Program-made: the position numbers and the translations under genes | DNA from: Gammaproteobacteria bacterium | GTDB lineage: Bacteria > Pseudomonadota > Gammaproteobacteria > Pseudomonadales > Halieaceae | NCBI GenBank assembly: GCA_024742415.1 | Contig: JANSYN010000003.1 | Location: forward strand, 301,048 to 365,047 | Direction: 5' to 3' | Length of the DNA: 64,000 nucleotides | Shown here: in pieces, positions 44,061 through 52,552 of the stretch | How positions within the stretch are numbered: position 1 is the first letter of the stretch | How the letters are laid out: every line of letters begins with the position of its first letter | Notes under the pieces: generated by a model | What the model saw: the letters and a program-made list of their open reading frames with translations, nothing else | Told to the model about the DNA's origin: nothing | Databases searched by the model: none

Positions 44061-44414
44061 CTAGAAGCCCGTAACCCGCACGCCGGACAGACCCAGACCG
44101 CACTCCCTGCGACCTGCTTCCAACAACTGCTCTACCACATCCTGCGAATCAGCAGCGGCAAACGCCTCTCTTCCGGCAAGGAACTGTTCGGGGTGCTTTT
44201 CATAACCCACGCCGGCATCGCGCACCAGACGATTCCAGCCCAACCAGAGCTCGGTACGCTGATCACCCTGTGGCACCCGTGAGGACAAACCCGCTGTTAA
44301 CAGGCCCTTGCAGTACTCCACCTGCTCGACCTCTGTTGCGGACCCGGGCCATTCGAAGGCCATGCTGACATTAGCGCTGGCCAGTAATACGGCGGCAAAG
44401 AGCATTCTGCACAT
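44061..44414 (-). CDS. Hypothetical secreted protein
   Basis: About 117 aa from the ATG at 44414 with AGGAGA upstream; the track start is nine residues earlier. A signal peptide (MLFAAVLLASANVSMA, cut before FEWPGS) precedes a small mature domain with two cysteines (VEYCKGLL and GRRECGLG) that could form a disulfide in the periplasm. The family was not recognised. It is convergent with rmf and separated by 62 bases. Confidence 0.75.
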   Translation of the reverse strand: MCRMLFAAVLLASANVSMAFEWPGSATEVEQVEYCKGLLTAGLSSRVPQGDQRTELWLGWNRLVRDAGVGYEKHPEQFLAGREAFAAADSQDVVEQLLEAGRRECGLGLSGVRVTGF

Positions 44415-44617
44415 TGGGTTATCTCCTGGGGTCTGTGTCACGTCAGTGATTCGAGGTTTGGTCAGCGGGATTTTCTTCCCGGTCGTAAGGTCGTCCGTCG
44501 CCAGGCACGTTTAACCGGCATTGCCTGAAGCGGGGTCATGAGTAGCATTGATGTTAACGCATTACACCAGGTGGGCAAACGTCAGCGCCGCTTTTTGTCG
44601 CAACCCAGGCCGGGTGT

Positions 44618-45241
44618 TCACGGCGACCCTGCCCAGGGCAAAGGCACCAGGCGGCGGGCAAGGCGCGACATTATGGCCGAGCGCTTGCGCAATGCCGCTT
44701 CGAAGCTCTGGCCGGTGCGCTGCATCCACGCGGCATTGGCCAGCACAAAGGCCAATGAGCGGTTTTTTTTGCGCAACGGAATGAGATACGCAACATAGCC
44801 CAGCCACGGAATCGCGGCCACTAGCAGTACCTGCAGAGAATGCAACCGGGCCCTGTCGTAATTGCCACGAACCGTTTCAGTCAACCTTGCGCCGGCAACC
44901 CAGCCCACGCGGGCGATCGTGCCCAATGGCAGTGGCACAACGTCAAACGCGAACACCACGCCGATGCTCAGGTGAGCACCAAAATGCTTCAGCACGTAGC
45001 GCGATTGGGGGTACTGAATAGGCAACTCGGCTCGCAGGCGCAGCGCCTGCAGATCGGTAATTTCGTTATCCAGGTGCAAGCGGTCCACGGTGGCCAGCAA
45101 CTGCTGCAACGAGGGCACCTTGCTGTCACTATCGACCGGCTCCTGCCCGGCTTTCGCGTTTTGCACCGGATTCGCCGACGAACCTTTCACTTCCGGGGCT
45201 TTATCGTTCAATCGAGCGACCCTCCTGACGCGGCGCCCCAT
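44618..45241 (-). CDS. Hypothetical membrane protein
   Basis: About 207 aa from the ATG at 45241. Upstream of this codon an 8-bp repeat shifts frame, so the track start at 45307 is unlikely. Cytoplasmic-looking first 70 residues, then hydrophobic segments FGAHLSIGVVFAFDVVPLPL and LHSLQVLLVAAIPWLGYVAY, and a basic C-terminus. No domain recognised. The ribosome site is weak. Confidence 0.65.
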   Translation of the reverse strand: MGRRVRRVARLNDKAPEVKGSSANPVQNAKAGQEPVDSDSKVPSLQQLLATVDRLHLDNEITDLQALRLRAELPIQYPQSRYVLKHFGAHLSIGVVFAFDVVPLPLGTIARVGWVAGARLTETVRGNYDRARLHSLQVLLVAAIPWLGYVAYLIPLRKKNRSLAFVLANAAWMQRTGQSFEAALRKRSAIMSRLARRLVPLPWAGSP

Positions 45242-45245
45242 CAAC

Positions 45246-45277
45246 GCCTGTGCGCCTGTGCGCCTGTGCGCCTGTGC
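45246..45277. repeat. 8-bp tandem repeat, four units
   Basis: GCCTGTGC repeated four times without a mismatch, directly upstream of the hypothetical membrane protein start. A period of eight cannot preserve a reading frame, so this is non-coding and a slippage-prone site that could vary expression. Confidence 0.97.
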
Positions 45278-45553
45278 GATACTAGCGCAACTGACAATGG
45301 CAACCAACGGCTGCAGCAGGCCCTCACTCCGGTTGCGCTGCAGGTTGTGCAGAAGCAGCGCTGGTAGCGCCCTGGCACCGACAACGGAACCACACTGTTA
45401 TGCTGCAGTCTCAGGATGCGACGATGACGCGGTCGCGGGCATGCACTGGACGCGCGCCTGTGGTTAGTTAAAATGCCTGCTGCCCGCAGGGCGTCCAGGC
45501 GATGCACGCCACTGAAAATCCCGTAATACAACGTAACTTCCTCAGGAGAAAGC
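45278..45553. other. Intergenic region before the moxR operon
   Basis: With the 8-bp repeat this is a 312-base gap between divergent genes. No supported ORF. It should contain the moxR operon promoter; none stands out clearly. Confidence 0.4.
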
Positions 45554-46510
45554 GTGGCTAACTCAGAGATTCGATTGCTTAACGACTGGCTCAGCGAACA
45601 GATTATCGGCCAGGCACATCTCGTTGAGCGCCTACTGATTGCGCTGCTGGCAGACGGCCACCTACTGGTTGAAGGCGCGCCTGGACTGGCCAAGACGCGC
45701 GCCATCAAATCACTGGGCGATGGCATTGAAGGCAGCTTTCACCGGGTGCAGTTTACGCCGGACCTTCTGCCCGGCGATGTCACAGGCACAGATATCTACC
45801 GGCCACAGGAAGGCAGCTTCCATTTCCAGAAAGGACCCATATTCAACAACCTGGTGCTGGCCGATGAGGTAAACCGTGCACCTGCCAAAGTGCAGTCGGC
45901 TCTGTTGGAGGCAATGGCCGAACGCCAGGTCAGTATTGGCAGCCAGACCTACGCTCTGCCGGATTTGTTCCTGGTGATGGCAACACAAAACCCCATCGAG
46001 CAAGAGGGCACTTACCCGTTGCCCGAGGCACAGCTGGACCGCTTTCTGCTGCACGTCAATGTGGGTTATCCGGATGCTGCGGCAGAAGCACAAATACTGC
46101 GGCTGACACGCAACGAAGCCAACCAGGTGCAGGCAAGCCGCCCTGCCCCGCTGTCCCAGGCTACGGTATTCGCGGCGCGACGCGAGGTTTTGCAGCTGCA
46201 CATGTCCGATACCATTGAGCAGTATCTCGTACAGCTGGTAATTGCCACGCGCGAGCCCGCCGCTTACAGCGAGCGCCTGGCCGGTTGGATAGACTACGGC
46301 GGCAGCCCGCGCGCGACGATTGCGCTGGATCGCTGTGCACGCGCCCACGCCTGGCTACACGGTCGTGACTTTGTCAGCCCGGATGACGTCCAGGCCGTGG
46401 CTGGCGATGTGCTGCGCCACCGCCTGCTGCTGAGCTTCGAGGCAGAAGCAAACGGGGTAACGCCCGACAGCGTCATCAATGAACTACTCAACCTGGTGCC
46501 TGTGGGCTGA
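45554..46510 (+). CDS. MoxR family AAA+ ATPase
   Basis: 318 aa from a GTG preceded by CAGGAGAA. Walker A GAPGLAKTRAIKSL, Walker B LVLADEVNRAPAKVQSALLE, sensor region MATQNPIEQEGTYPLPEAQL. MoxR ATPases act as chaperone-like factors for the vWA proteins encoded downstream. First gene of a six-gene operon (moxR, DUF58, DUF4381, vWA, vWA/TPR, BatD) of the aerotolerance type. Confidence 0.95.
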   Translation: MANSEIRLLNDWLSEQIIGQAHLVERLLIALLADGHLLVEGAPGLAKTRAIKSLGDGIEGSFHRVQFTPDLLPGDVTGTDIYRPQEGSFHFQKGPIFNNLVLADEVNRAPAKVQSALLEAMAERQVSIGSQTYALPDLFLVMATQNPIEQEGTYPLPEAQLDRFLLHVNVGYPDAAAEAQILRLTRNEANQVQASRPAPLSQATVFAARREVLQLHMSDTIEQYLVQLVIATREPAAYSERLAGWIDYGGSPRATIALDRCARAHAWLHGRDFVSPDDVQAVAGDVLRHRLLLSFEAEANGVTPDSVINELLNLVPVG

Positions 46511-46517
46511 ACAGATC

Positions 46518-47459
46518 ATGCTATCTGGCGATGTTCAATCACCCGCACACGGCGCCTACGTCGAACTGCGCGATCTCATCAGTGGGCGTTATCCCGCACG
46601 AGCGCTCAAACTGTCACGGCGCAAGCGTGCACTGAGTGTGCTGGCCGGCCCGACTAAAACGAACTTTCGCGGGCGCGGCATCGACTTTGAGGAGGTTCGC
46701 AGCTACCAAAGTGGTGATGACATACGCACCATTGACTGGCGCGTCACCGCTCGCACGGGCGATGCGCATACCAAACTGTTTCGCGAAGAGCGTGAAAGGC
46801 CGGTGCTGGTAGTGGTTGATCAACGCAACAGCATGTTCTTTGGGTCCAGCTATTGCTTTAAGTCTGTGCTGGCGGCCCATCTTGCCAGCCTGATCGCTTG
46901 GAGCGCGCTGGACAACGGCGATCGCGTCGGCGGCCTGGTCTTTAGCGATGCAGAACACCGCGAGATTCGACCCAAGCGCAGTCGCAGGAACGTACTGACT
47001 TTGTTATCTGAAGTTGCCGCGTACAACCATGCACTCCCACGTGCGACGCCCCCTGTGCCGGACAGCTTCAGCCAGATGCTGGACAAGCTGCGCCGTATCG
47101 CCCGGCCGGGAAGCAGCCTTTACCTGGTCAGCGATTTCATTGGCGCCAATAGCGAGGCTGCCCGTGAGCAGCTGTTTGAACTGGCCAAGCACACTGAAAT
47201 GACAGCGCTGTACTGCAGTGACGCGCTGGAAAACGACCTGCCCCGCGCAGGCACCTACGCAGTCACCGATGGCAGTCAGCGCAGCGAACTGAACACGGCG
47301 GACCGGACACTGCGCGCACGCTATGCCCGGGAACAGCAAGACAAGCAGGCTGCCATTGCCAGCACGATGCAACGACTGGGCATTCCCCTGTTGAATGCCG
47401 CCACTGACGCGTCGCCGTTTCGGTTGCTACAGACCTACTACGGAGAGGCCCGGCGATGA
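46518..47459 (+). CDS. DUF58 domain protein
   Basis: About 313 aa from the ATG at 46518, seven bases after moxR. The DUF58 core is present: GRGIDFEEVRSYQSGDDIRT, IDWRVTARTGDAHTKLFREE. A vWA-like fold follows with VLVVVDQRNSMFFGS in place of DxSxS, so metal binding is probably lost. The stop codon overlaps the DUF4381 start (ATGA). Function in this operon type is not established. Confidence 0.93.
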   Translation: MLSGDVQSPAHGAYVELRDLISGRYPARALKLSRRKRALSVLAGPTKTNFRGRGIDFEEVRSYQSGDDIRTIDWRVTARTGDAHTKLFREERERPVLVVVDQRNSMFFGSSYCFKSVLAAHLASLIAWSALDNGDRVGGLVFSDAEHREIRPKRSRRNVLTLLSEVAAYNHALPRATPPVPDSFSQMLDKLRRIARPGSSLYLVSDFIGANSEAAREQLFELAKHTEMTALYCSDALENDLPRAGTYAVTDGSQRSELNTADRTLRARYAREQQDKQAAIASTMQRLGIPLLNAATDASPFRLLQTYYGEARR

Positions 47460-47941
47460 ATCCGCAAGATCCGTTGGCGGCATTACAGCCTTTGCGGGAG
47501 CCTGCCGCATTGCACTGGTGGCCCCCTGCACCGGGCTGGTGGCTGCTCGCACTGCTAGTGCTGGGCCTGCTCGCACTGCTGGTGTACCGGATCGCTTCCC
47601 GATGGCGCGCGAGTCGCTATCGCAGGCAGGGGTTGCAACAGCTAGAGGAACACAGGGCAGCGTATGATGAGCACGGTGATCCCACACGCTTCGTTGCACA
47701 GATCAACGCCGTGTTAAAAAGCGTCGCGCTGTGCGCCTACCCGCGCGGTGACGTCTCGCGTCAACACGGCGCTACCTGGATTGAGTTTCTCAACACACAG
47801 CTACCGCACAATGCCAATGATCATCGCTTCCCGCCCCACTGCTTCGAGGGTGTCTACCAGCGCGAGGCAGGCGCGCAGGATACCGCGCAGTTACTTCGGT
47901 GCGCACGCTACTGGATCAGGCACCACAGGTCTGCGCCATGA
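47456..47941 (+). CDS. DUF4381 membrane protein
   Basis: 161 aa. One transmembrane segment near residues 24-46 (WWLLALLVLGLLALLVYRIA), preceded by WWPPAPGWW and followed by a cytoplasmic helical domain. This small membrane protein is a constant member of moxR/Bat-type operons. Coupled at both ends by four-base ATGA overlaps. Confidence 0.92.
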   Translation: MNPQDPLAALQPLREPAALHWWPPAPGWWLLALLVLGLLALLVYRIASRWRASRYRRQGLQQLEEHRAAYDEHGDPTRFVAQINAVLKSVALCAYPRGDVSRQHGATWIEFLNTQLPHNANDHRFPPHCFEGVYQREAGAQDTAQLLRCARYWIRHHRSAP

Positions 47942-48984
47942 TTGAATGGGTATGGCCATGGATGTTTCTGCTGCTGCCACTGCCGTGGCTGGTGTACCGT
48001 TTTGCACCAAAGGCCCGCACGCAACAACCGGCGCTGCGTGCGCCGTTTTTCGAGCAATGGCAGGCACTGGACACAGCCAGGGGCAGCGGCACGGCACGCT
48101 CTGGCGCGCTGGTCAGGGTGCTGCTGTTCCTGTTGTGGCTGGCCCTGTTGACTGCCACGGCACGCCCGATGTGGGTGGGCGACGCCATTGAGTTGCCAGA
48201 CTCGGGGCGTGACCTCATGCTCGCGGTGGACATCTCCGGATCGATGCGCATCGAAGACATGCGCATTGGCGACAACCTCGCGCGCCGCATCGACGCCGTA
48301 AAGAGCGTGGGCGCGCAGTTTATCGACCGCCGCAAGGGTGACCGCCTCGGCCTGATACTTTTTGGCAGCCGCGCCTACGTACAATCGCCCCTGAGCTTTG
48401 ATACCGCTACAGTGCGACGCTTTCTGCTGGAAGCGCAGATTGGATTCGCCGGCAAGGAAACAGCCATCGGTGACGCCATCGGTCTGGCGGTAAAGCGCCT
48501 GCGTGAGCGCCCTGCGCAAAGCCGCGTTCTGATTCTGTTAACCGATGGCCAGGATACGGCCAGTTCGGTGCAGCCAGTAGAGGCTGCCCGCATGGCGGCA
48601 CAGATGGGTATCCGTATCTACACCATAGGTATGGGCGCCGATGAGCTCAGCATGCCGGGGCTGTTCGGCTCAAGTTTTGGCAGTCGTACCATTAACCCCT
48701 CGGCTGAACTGGACGAGGCCAGCCTGCAGGAAATCGCCTCATTGACCGGCGCCAGTTACTTCCGCGCCCGCAATCCCGCAGAGTTGGCAACGATCTATTC
48801 GCTACTGGATGAACTGGAACCGGTAGAGCAGCAATCCAGCCTGTACCGGCCGCGCCAGTATCTTGGTTACCTGCCGCTGGGGATCGCCCTTGGCATCAGC
48901 TTTGTTATTGCAATCCTGACGCTGTGGCGCTCGCGCTCGGGCGCTACGCAATCTGCCACAGCAGTTATTGAGGGGGCGCGCTGA
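47938..48984 (+). CDS. vWA domain membrane protein (BatA-like)
   Basis: About 348 aa from the ATG at 47938, which overlaps the DUF4381 stop. Two N-terminal membrane segments flank a PALRAPFF motif. The vWA domain carries the MIDAS sequence MLAVDISGSMRIEDM (DxSxS), plus TDGQDT further on. A C-terminal membrane helix (LGIALGISFVIAILTLW) closes the protein. The domain faces the periplasm. Stop and next start overlap by one base (TGATG). Confidence 0.94.
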   Translation: MIEWVWPWMFLLLPLPWLVYRFAPKARTQQPALRAPFFEQWQALDTARGSGTARSGALVRVLLFLLWLALLTATARPMWVGDAIELPDSGRDLMLAVDISGSMRIEDMRIGDNLARRIDAVKSVGAQFIDRRKGDRLGLILFGSRAYVQSPLSFDTATVRRFLLEAQIGFAGKETAIGDAIGLAVKRLRERPAQSRVLILLTDGQDTASSVQPVEAARMAAQMGIRIYTIGMGADELSMPGLFGSSFGSRTINPSAELDEASLQEIASLTGASYFRARNPAELATIYSLLDELEPVEQQSSLYRPRQYLGYLPLGIALGISFVIAILTLWRSRSGATQSATAVIEGAR

Positions 48985-50855
48985 TGGAGTGGCACCTGAT
49001 GCGCCCGGAATGGCTATGGGGGCTGCTGCCGACAGCCTTGCTGGCAGCACTGCTGTGGCGAGCCCGCAGCCAGCGAGGCAGTTGGGCCGCAGTCATTGCG
49101 CCAGAACTGCTTGAGCACCTGGTGAGTGAAGACACCGCAACGCGCGCGTTCAACTATCTCCCGTTACTTTTTGCAGGATGGATCATCGCCATTCTTGCCG
49201 CCGCCGGCCCGAGCTGGGAGAAACTACCCCAGCCGGTGCAACAAAAGCAGGACGCCCTGGTCATCCTGCTTGATCTGAGTTTTTCCATGAAAGCAGCTGA
49301 CCTCCCACCCTCTAGAATCGACCGGGCACGGCAGAAGGTTATCGACATCCTGGCCAGCCGTCGCGAGGGACAAACAGCGCTGGTCGCCTATGCCGGCGAC
49401 GCCCACATCGTCACGCCGCTAACAGACGATACGCCGACAATTTCCAACCTGCTGCCTGCCCTGCACCCGGACATGATGCCCCTGCCTGGCAGCGATCCGG
49501 TAGCGGCCGTCGAACTGGCGCTCGAACTGCTGCGCTCCGCCGGTATTCGTCGCGGGCAACTGCTGCTGATCACCGACAGCATCACCGAGTCTGATACGCA
49601 GGCCATTCCGGACCTTGTGCGCAATGCCAATGTGCAACTGGCTGTGCTGGGGGTGGGCACCACGACTGGTGCACCCATTCCCCTGGAGCGCGGCGGCTTC
49701 GTCAAGGATGAAAGCGGTGCGATCGTAATGCCGGGGCTGCGAATGGACACCCTGCAACAACTGGCGCAGGACAGCGCCGGCCGTTTTGCGTCGCTCACCA
49801 TCGATGATCGTGATGTGAACTACCTGCTGGCCGCCGACAACAGCGTCGAACCCGAGCAGTTGCTGGCACTGGATCGCGGAGCCGACACATGGGATGACAA
49901 AGGCTACTGGCTGGCACTGCTGTTGCTGCCGCTGGCGTTGGGTCTGTTTCGACGCGGCTGGTTGCTGTGTGCACTGCCGCTGATGCTGATACTGCCCGCA
50001 GAATCGGCCCGCGCTGATGGCTGGGACGATCTTTGGCTGACGCGGGATCAGCAGGCACAACGCGCATTACAGCAGGGTGACAATGAGCGCGCCGCCAGCC
50101 TGTTTGAACGCAATGACTGGGCAGGTAAAGCTGCCTACAACGCAGAGGACTTCACCCAGGCCGCGGAACGATTCGCCCAGGGCGACAGCGCCGATGACTG
50201 GTACAACCGCGGTAACGCGCTGGCGCGGGCGGGAAACCTCGAAGAAGCTGCGCAGGCCTACCGACAGTCGTTGCAGCGCGAGCCAGGCGCAGAGGATGCA
50301 CAGGCAAACCTGGAACTGATAGAACAGCTGCAGCAGCAACAGCAATCCCGGCAGGAAGGTGGCGGACAGCCCGGTAACCAGCAAAAAGAACAGGACGAGG
50401 GCTCGCAAGCGGGTCAATCGCCCGATGGCTCTGAAGGTGAGCAAGGGGACAGCAACGCGCAGCAGAACTCAAACGATGCCGCCGCGTCCGCAGACGATCC
50501 ACAGCAGAGCAACGACCAGCAATCACCCGGACAAGCGCAGGACGCCGCAGAGTCGCCAGCGCAAGACACCCCGCAGGCGAGCAGCCAACCCGACAGTGCA
50601 CAGGATGAACCCGAGGCCAGCGCGAACAATACTGCAGGCGCCGCAGCGGATGCTGAAGCGTCGACGGCACAGCAGGGCGAGGCCGCGGGAGCGCAAGCCC
50701 AATCGCTGGAGCAGTCTGAACTTGACCAGGCGACAGAACAATGGCTGCGCCGGGTACCGGATGATCCTTCGGGGCTGCTGCGCCAGAAGTTCCGTTTTGA
50801 GAGCGAAAGACGCAAGCGTCAGGGAAACAGGAGAAGCAATGAAACCTACTGGTAG
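48984..50855 (+). CDS. vWA plus TPR membrane protein (BatB/BatC fusion type)
   Basis: 623 aa. Membrane helices at the N-terminus, a vWA domain with MIDAS ILLDLSFSMKAADLPPSRID, two helices near residues 305-340, then TPR repeats (DDWYNRGNALARAGNLEEAA, QAYRQSLQREPGAEDAQANL). From residue about 450 it becomes Gln/Asp/Ser-rich and acidic, then ends in a basic stretch. This corresponds to separate BatB and BatC proteins in other bacteria. Its last 17 bases overlap batD. Confidence 0.93.
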   Translation: MEWHLMRPEWLWGLLPTALLAALLWRARSQRGSWAAVIAPELLEHLVSEDTATRAFNYLPLLFAGWIIAILAAAGPSWEKLPQPVQQKQDALVILLDLSFSMKAADLPPSRIDRARQKVIDILASRREGQTALVAYAGDAHIVTPLTDDTPTISNLLPALHPDMMPLPGSDPVAAVELALELLRSAGIRRGQLLLITDSITESDTQAIPDLVRNANVQLAVLGVGTTTGAPIPLERGGFVKDESGAIVMPGLRMDTLQQLAQDSAGRFASLTIDDRDVNYLLAADNSVEPEQLLALDRGADTWDDKGYWLALLLLPLALGLFRRGWLLCALPLMLILPAESARADGWDDLWLTRDQQAQRALQQGDNERAASLFERNDWAGKAAYNAEDFTQAAERFAQGDSADDWYNRGNALARAGNLEEAAQAYRQSLQREPGAEDAQANLELIEQLQQQQQSRQEGGGQPGNQQKEQDEGSQAGQSPDGSEGEQGDSNAQQNSNDAAASADDPQQSNDQQSPGQAQDAAESPAQDTPQASSQPDSAQDEPEASANNTAGAAADAEASTAQQGEAAGAQAQSLEQSELDQATEQWLRRVPDDPSGLLRQKFRFESERRKRQGNRRSNETYW

Positions 50856-52536
50856 AGGATTGCGCGCCCCACTCTTGCTGTTACTGGTATGGATGTGCAG
50901 CAGCGCACTGGCTGAAGTCACGGCCATTGTTGATCGAAATACGCTGCAGCTGGGCGATTCTTTCCGTCTTATTATCACCGTGACTGAGGATGAAGAACTC
51001 AGCACGCTCGACTTGACTCCCCTGCAGGCAGACTTCGATATTCTGCAACGCTCCACCAACAGTCAGACCAACATCGTCAATGGTCGGCGCTCACACACCA
51101 AGCAGCTGCACATCGACCTGGCACCGCGAGTTGAGGGCAGCCTGCAAATCCCGTCACTGAACGTCGATGGCACGTTTACGCGCCCGATCACTCTACGTGT
51201 CACGCCAGCAGCAGACATGGGCAGCGCAGACCAGCCGCTGGTGTTTGAGGCCGAGGTGGACAAGCAAGCGGTGTACGTTCAGGGGCAGTTGCTGCTCACC
51301 GTGCGAATCAAGCAGGCCATCAACCTCGACAACCGGACAATCAGCGAGCTGGAACTTGACAACGCGTTTGTCAAACCCCTGGAACAGGTGTCATTCCAGC
51401 GCACAATCAATGGCCGCAACTGGCTGGTGCATGAAATCCGCTATGCGATCTTCCCGGAGCAGAGTGGTGTCCTGGAGATTCCGTCGCAGGTGTTTACCGC
51501 GCGTGAAGTCGTCGCCCGGCGCAGCCTGTTTGACCTGGGCGGTACCGGCGCCAGGCTGCGCCGCGCCACAGACCCCATCCGCATCGATGTGCTGGCGCGA
51601 CCGCGGCATTTTCCCGCGAGCACCTGGCTACCGGCAAGCTCACTCACTATCGAGGAAGAGTGGTCCACACCCCCGGAGCAACTCAAGGTCGGCGAGTCGG
51701 CCACCCGCACGATAAGACTGCGCGGTGAAGGGTTGCAAGGTGCACAACTGCCACCGACCCTGTTCACGCCAGGTGACGGCGTCAAGTACTACCCGGATCA
51801 ACCACAAATCGACGAACTGGAGAACGCCTCTGGCCTGGTCGGCGTACGCGAGGATAGCGCCGCCCTGGTGCCGACGCGCGCCGGGCTGCTGGTGCTGCCG
51901 GAAATACGCCTGCCCTGGTGGGACACCGCCAACAATCGCGTGCGCTATGCGACCCTGCCCGAAAGAACGATTGATGTGGGTGCGGGCAGCCTGAACCTGC
52001 CGCCCGTATTGCCAACAAACGAGACAGCGCCCGTTGCAGCGCGCGCACCGGGCACCTCACAGACAGCGACGCAGGCGATCAGCGCAGGCACCAGCGGATG
52101 GTGGCAGCTCAGTACCGTCGCTGCCCTGCTGGGCTGGTTGGCCACCGTAGCGTTCTTCCTCTATGGTCGTCGCGGCACAACGGCCACAAGTAGCAGCACC
52201 CCCGACGATCCGAATGAAACAGCCTGCTTTAACGCCCTGCTGAGCGCCTGCAAAAACAACGACCCGCTGGCCGCGCGCAACGCGCTGCGGGCCTGGCTGC
52301 TCTGCGCGCAGCCTGCACAGGCAGCGAGCAACAACCGGCCTCCCACACTGGATCTTGAACTTCAGGACGAGACCTTACGCAGCCTGTGTGCAGAGCTCGA
52401 CGCCAGCGTATTTGGCAAGCAGCCGACGCCGTGGTCCGGCGCTGCGCTTGCCCAGGCACTGGGTGCCTATCGCTCCAGGCAGAAAAAAAACCGGAAAGCA
52501 GGGGCGAACACACTCACGCTCTACCCTGCGGCGTGA
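50839..52536 (+). CDS. batD: BatD family protein
   Basis: About 565 aa from the ATG at 50839 with AGGAGAAG upstream; the track start at 50359 is inside the previous gene. Signal peptide LLLLLVWMCSSALAEVTA, then three beta-sandwich repeats of BatD type (RNTLQLGDSFRLIITVTED; ILQRSTNSQTNIVNG; QAVYVQGQLLLTVRIKQ). One membrane helix near residue 425 (VAALLGWLATVAFFLYGRRG) and a helical cytoplasmic tail. Last gene of the moxR operon, convergent with pepN at 16 bases. Confidence 0.93.
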   Translation: MKPTGRGLRAPLLLLLVWMCSSALAEVTAIVDRNTLQLGDSFRLIITVTEDEELSTLDLTPLQADFDILQRSTNSQTNIVNGRRSHTKQLHIDLAPRVEGSLQIPSLNVDGTFTRPITLRVTPAADMGSADQPLVFEAEVDKQAVYVQGQLLLTVRIKQAINLDNRTISELELDNAFVKPLEQVSFQRTINGRNWLVHEIRYAIFPEQSGVLEIPSQVFTAREVVARRSLFDLGGTGARLRRATDPIRIDVLARPRHFPASTWLPASSLTIEEEWSTPPEQLKVGESATRTIRLRGEGLQGAQLPPTLFTPGDGVKYYPDQPQIDELENASGLVGVREDSAALVPTRAGLLVLPEIRLPWWDTANNRVRYATLPERTIDVGAGSLNLPPVLPTNETAPVAARAPGTSQTATQAISAGTSGWWQLSTVAALLGWLATVAFFLYGRRGTTATSSSTPDDPNETACFNALLSACKNNDPLAARNALRAWLLCAQPAQAASNNRPPTLDLELQDETLRSLCAELDASVFGKQPTPWSGAALAQALGAYRSRQKKNRKAGANTLTLYPAA

Positions 52537-52552
52537 CACTGTTACTACGAGA

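Noticed and set aside
45554-52536. moxR/vWA operon as a defence or novel chaperone system
   Set aside because: Gene order (MoxR, DUF58, DUF4381, vWA, vWA/TPR, BatD) is the known aerotolerance-type operon.
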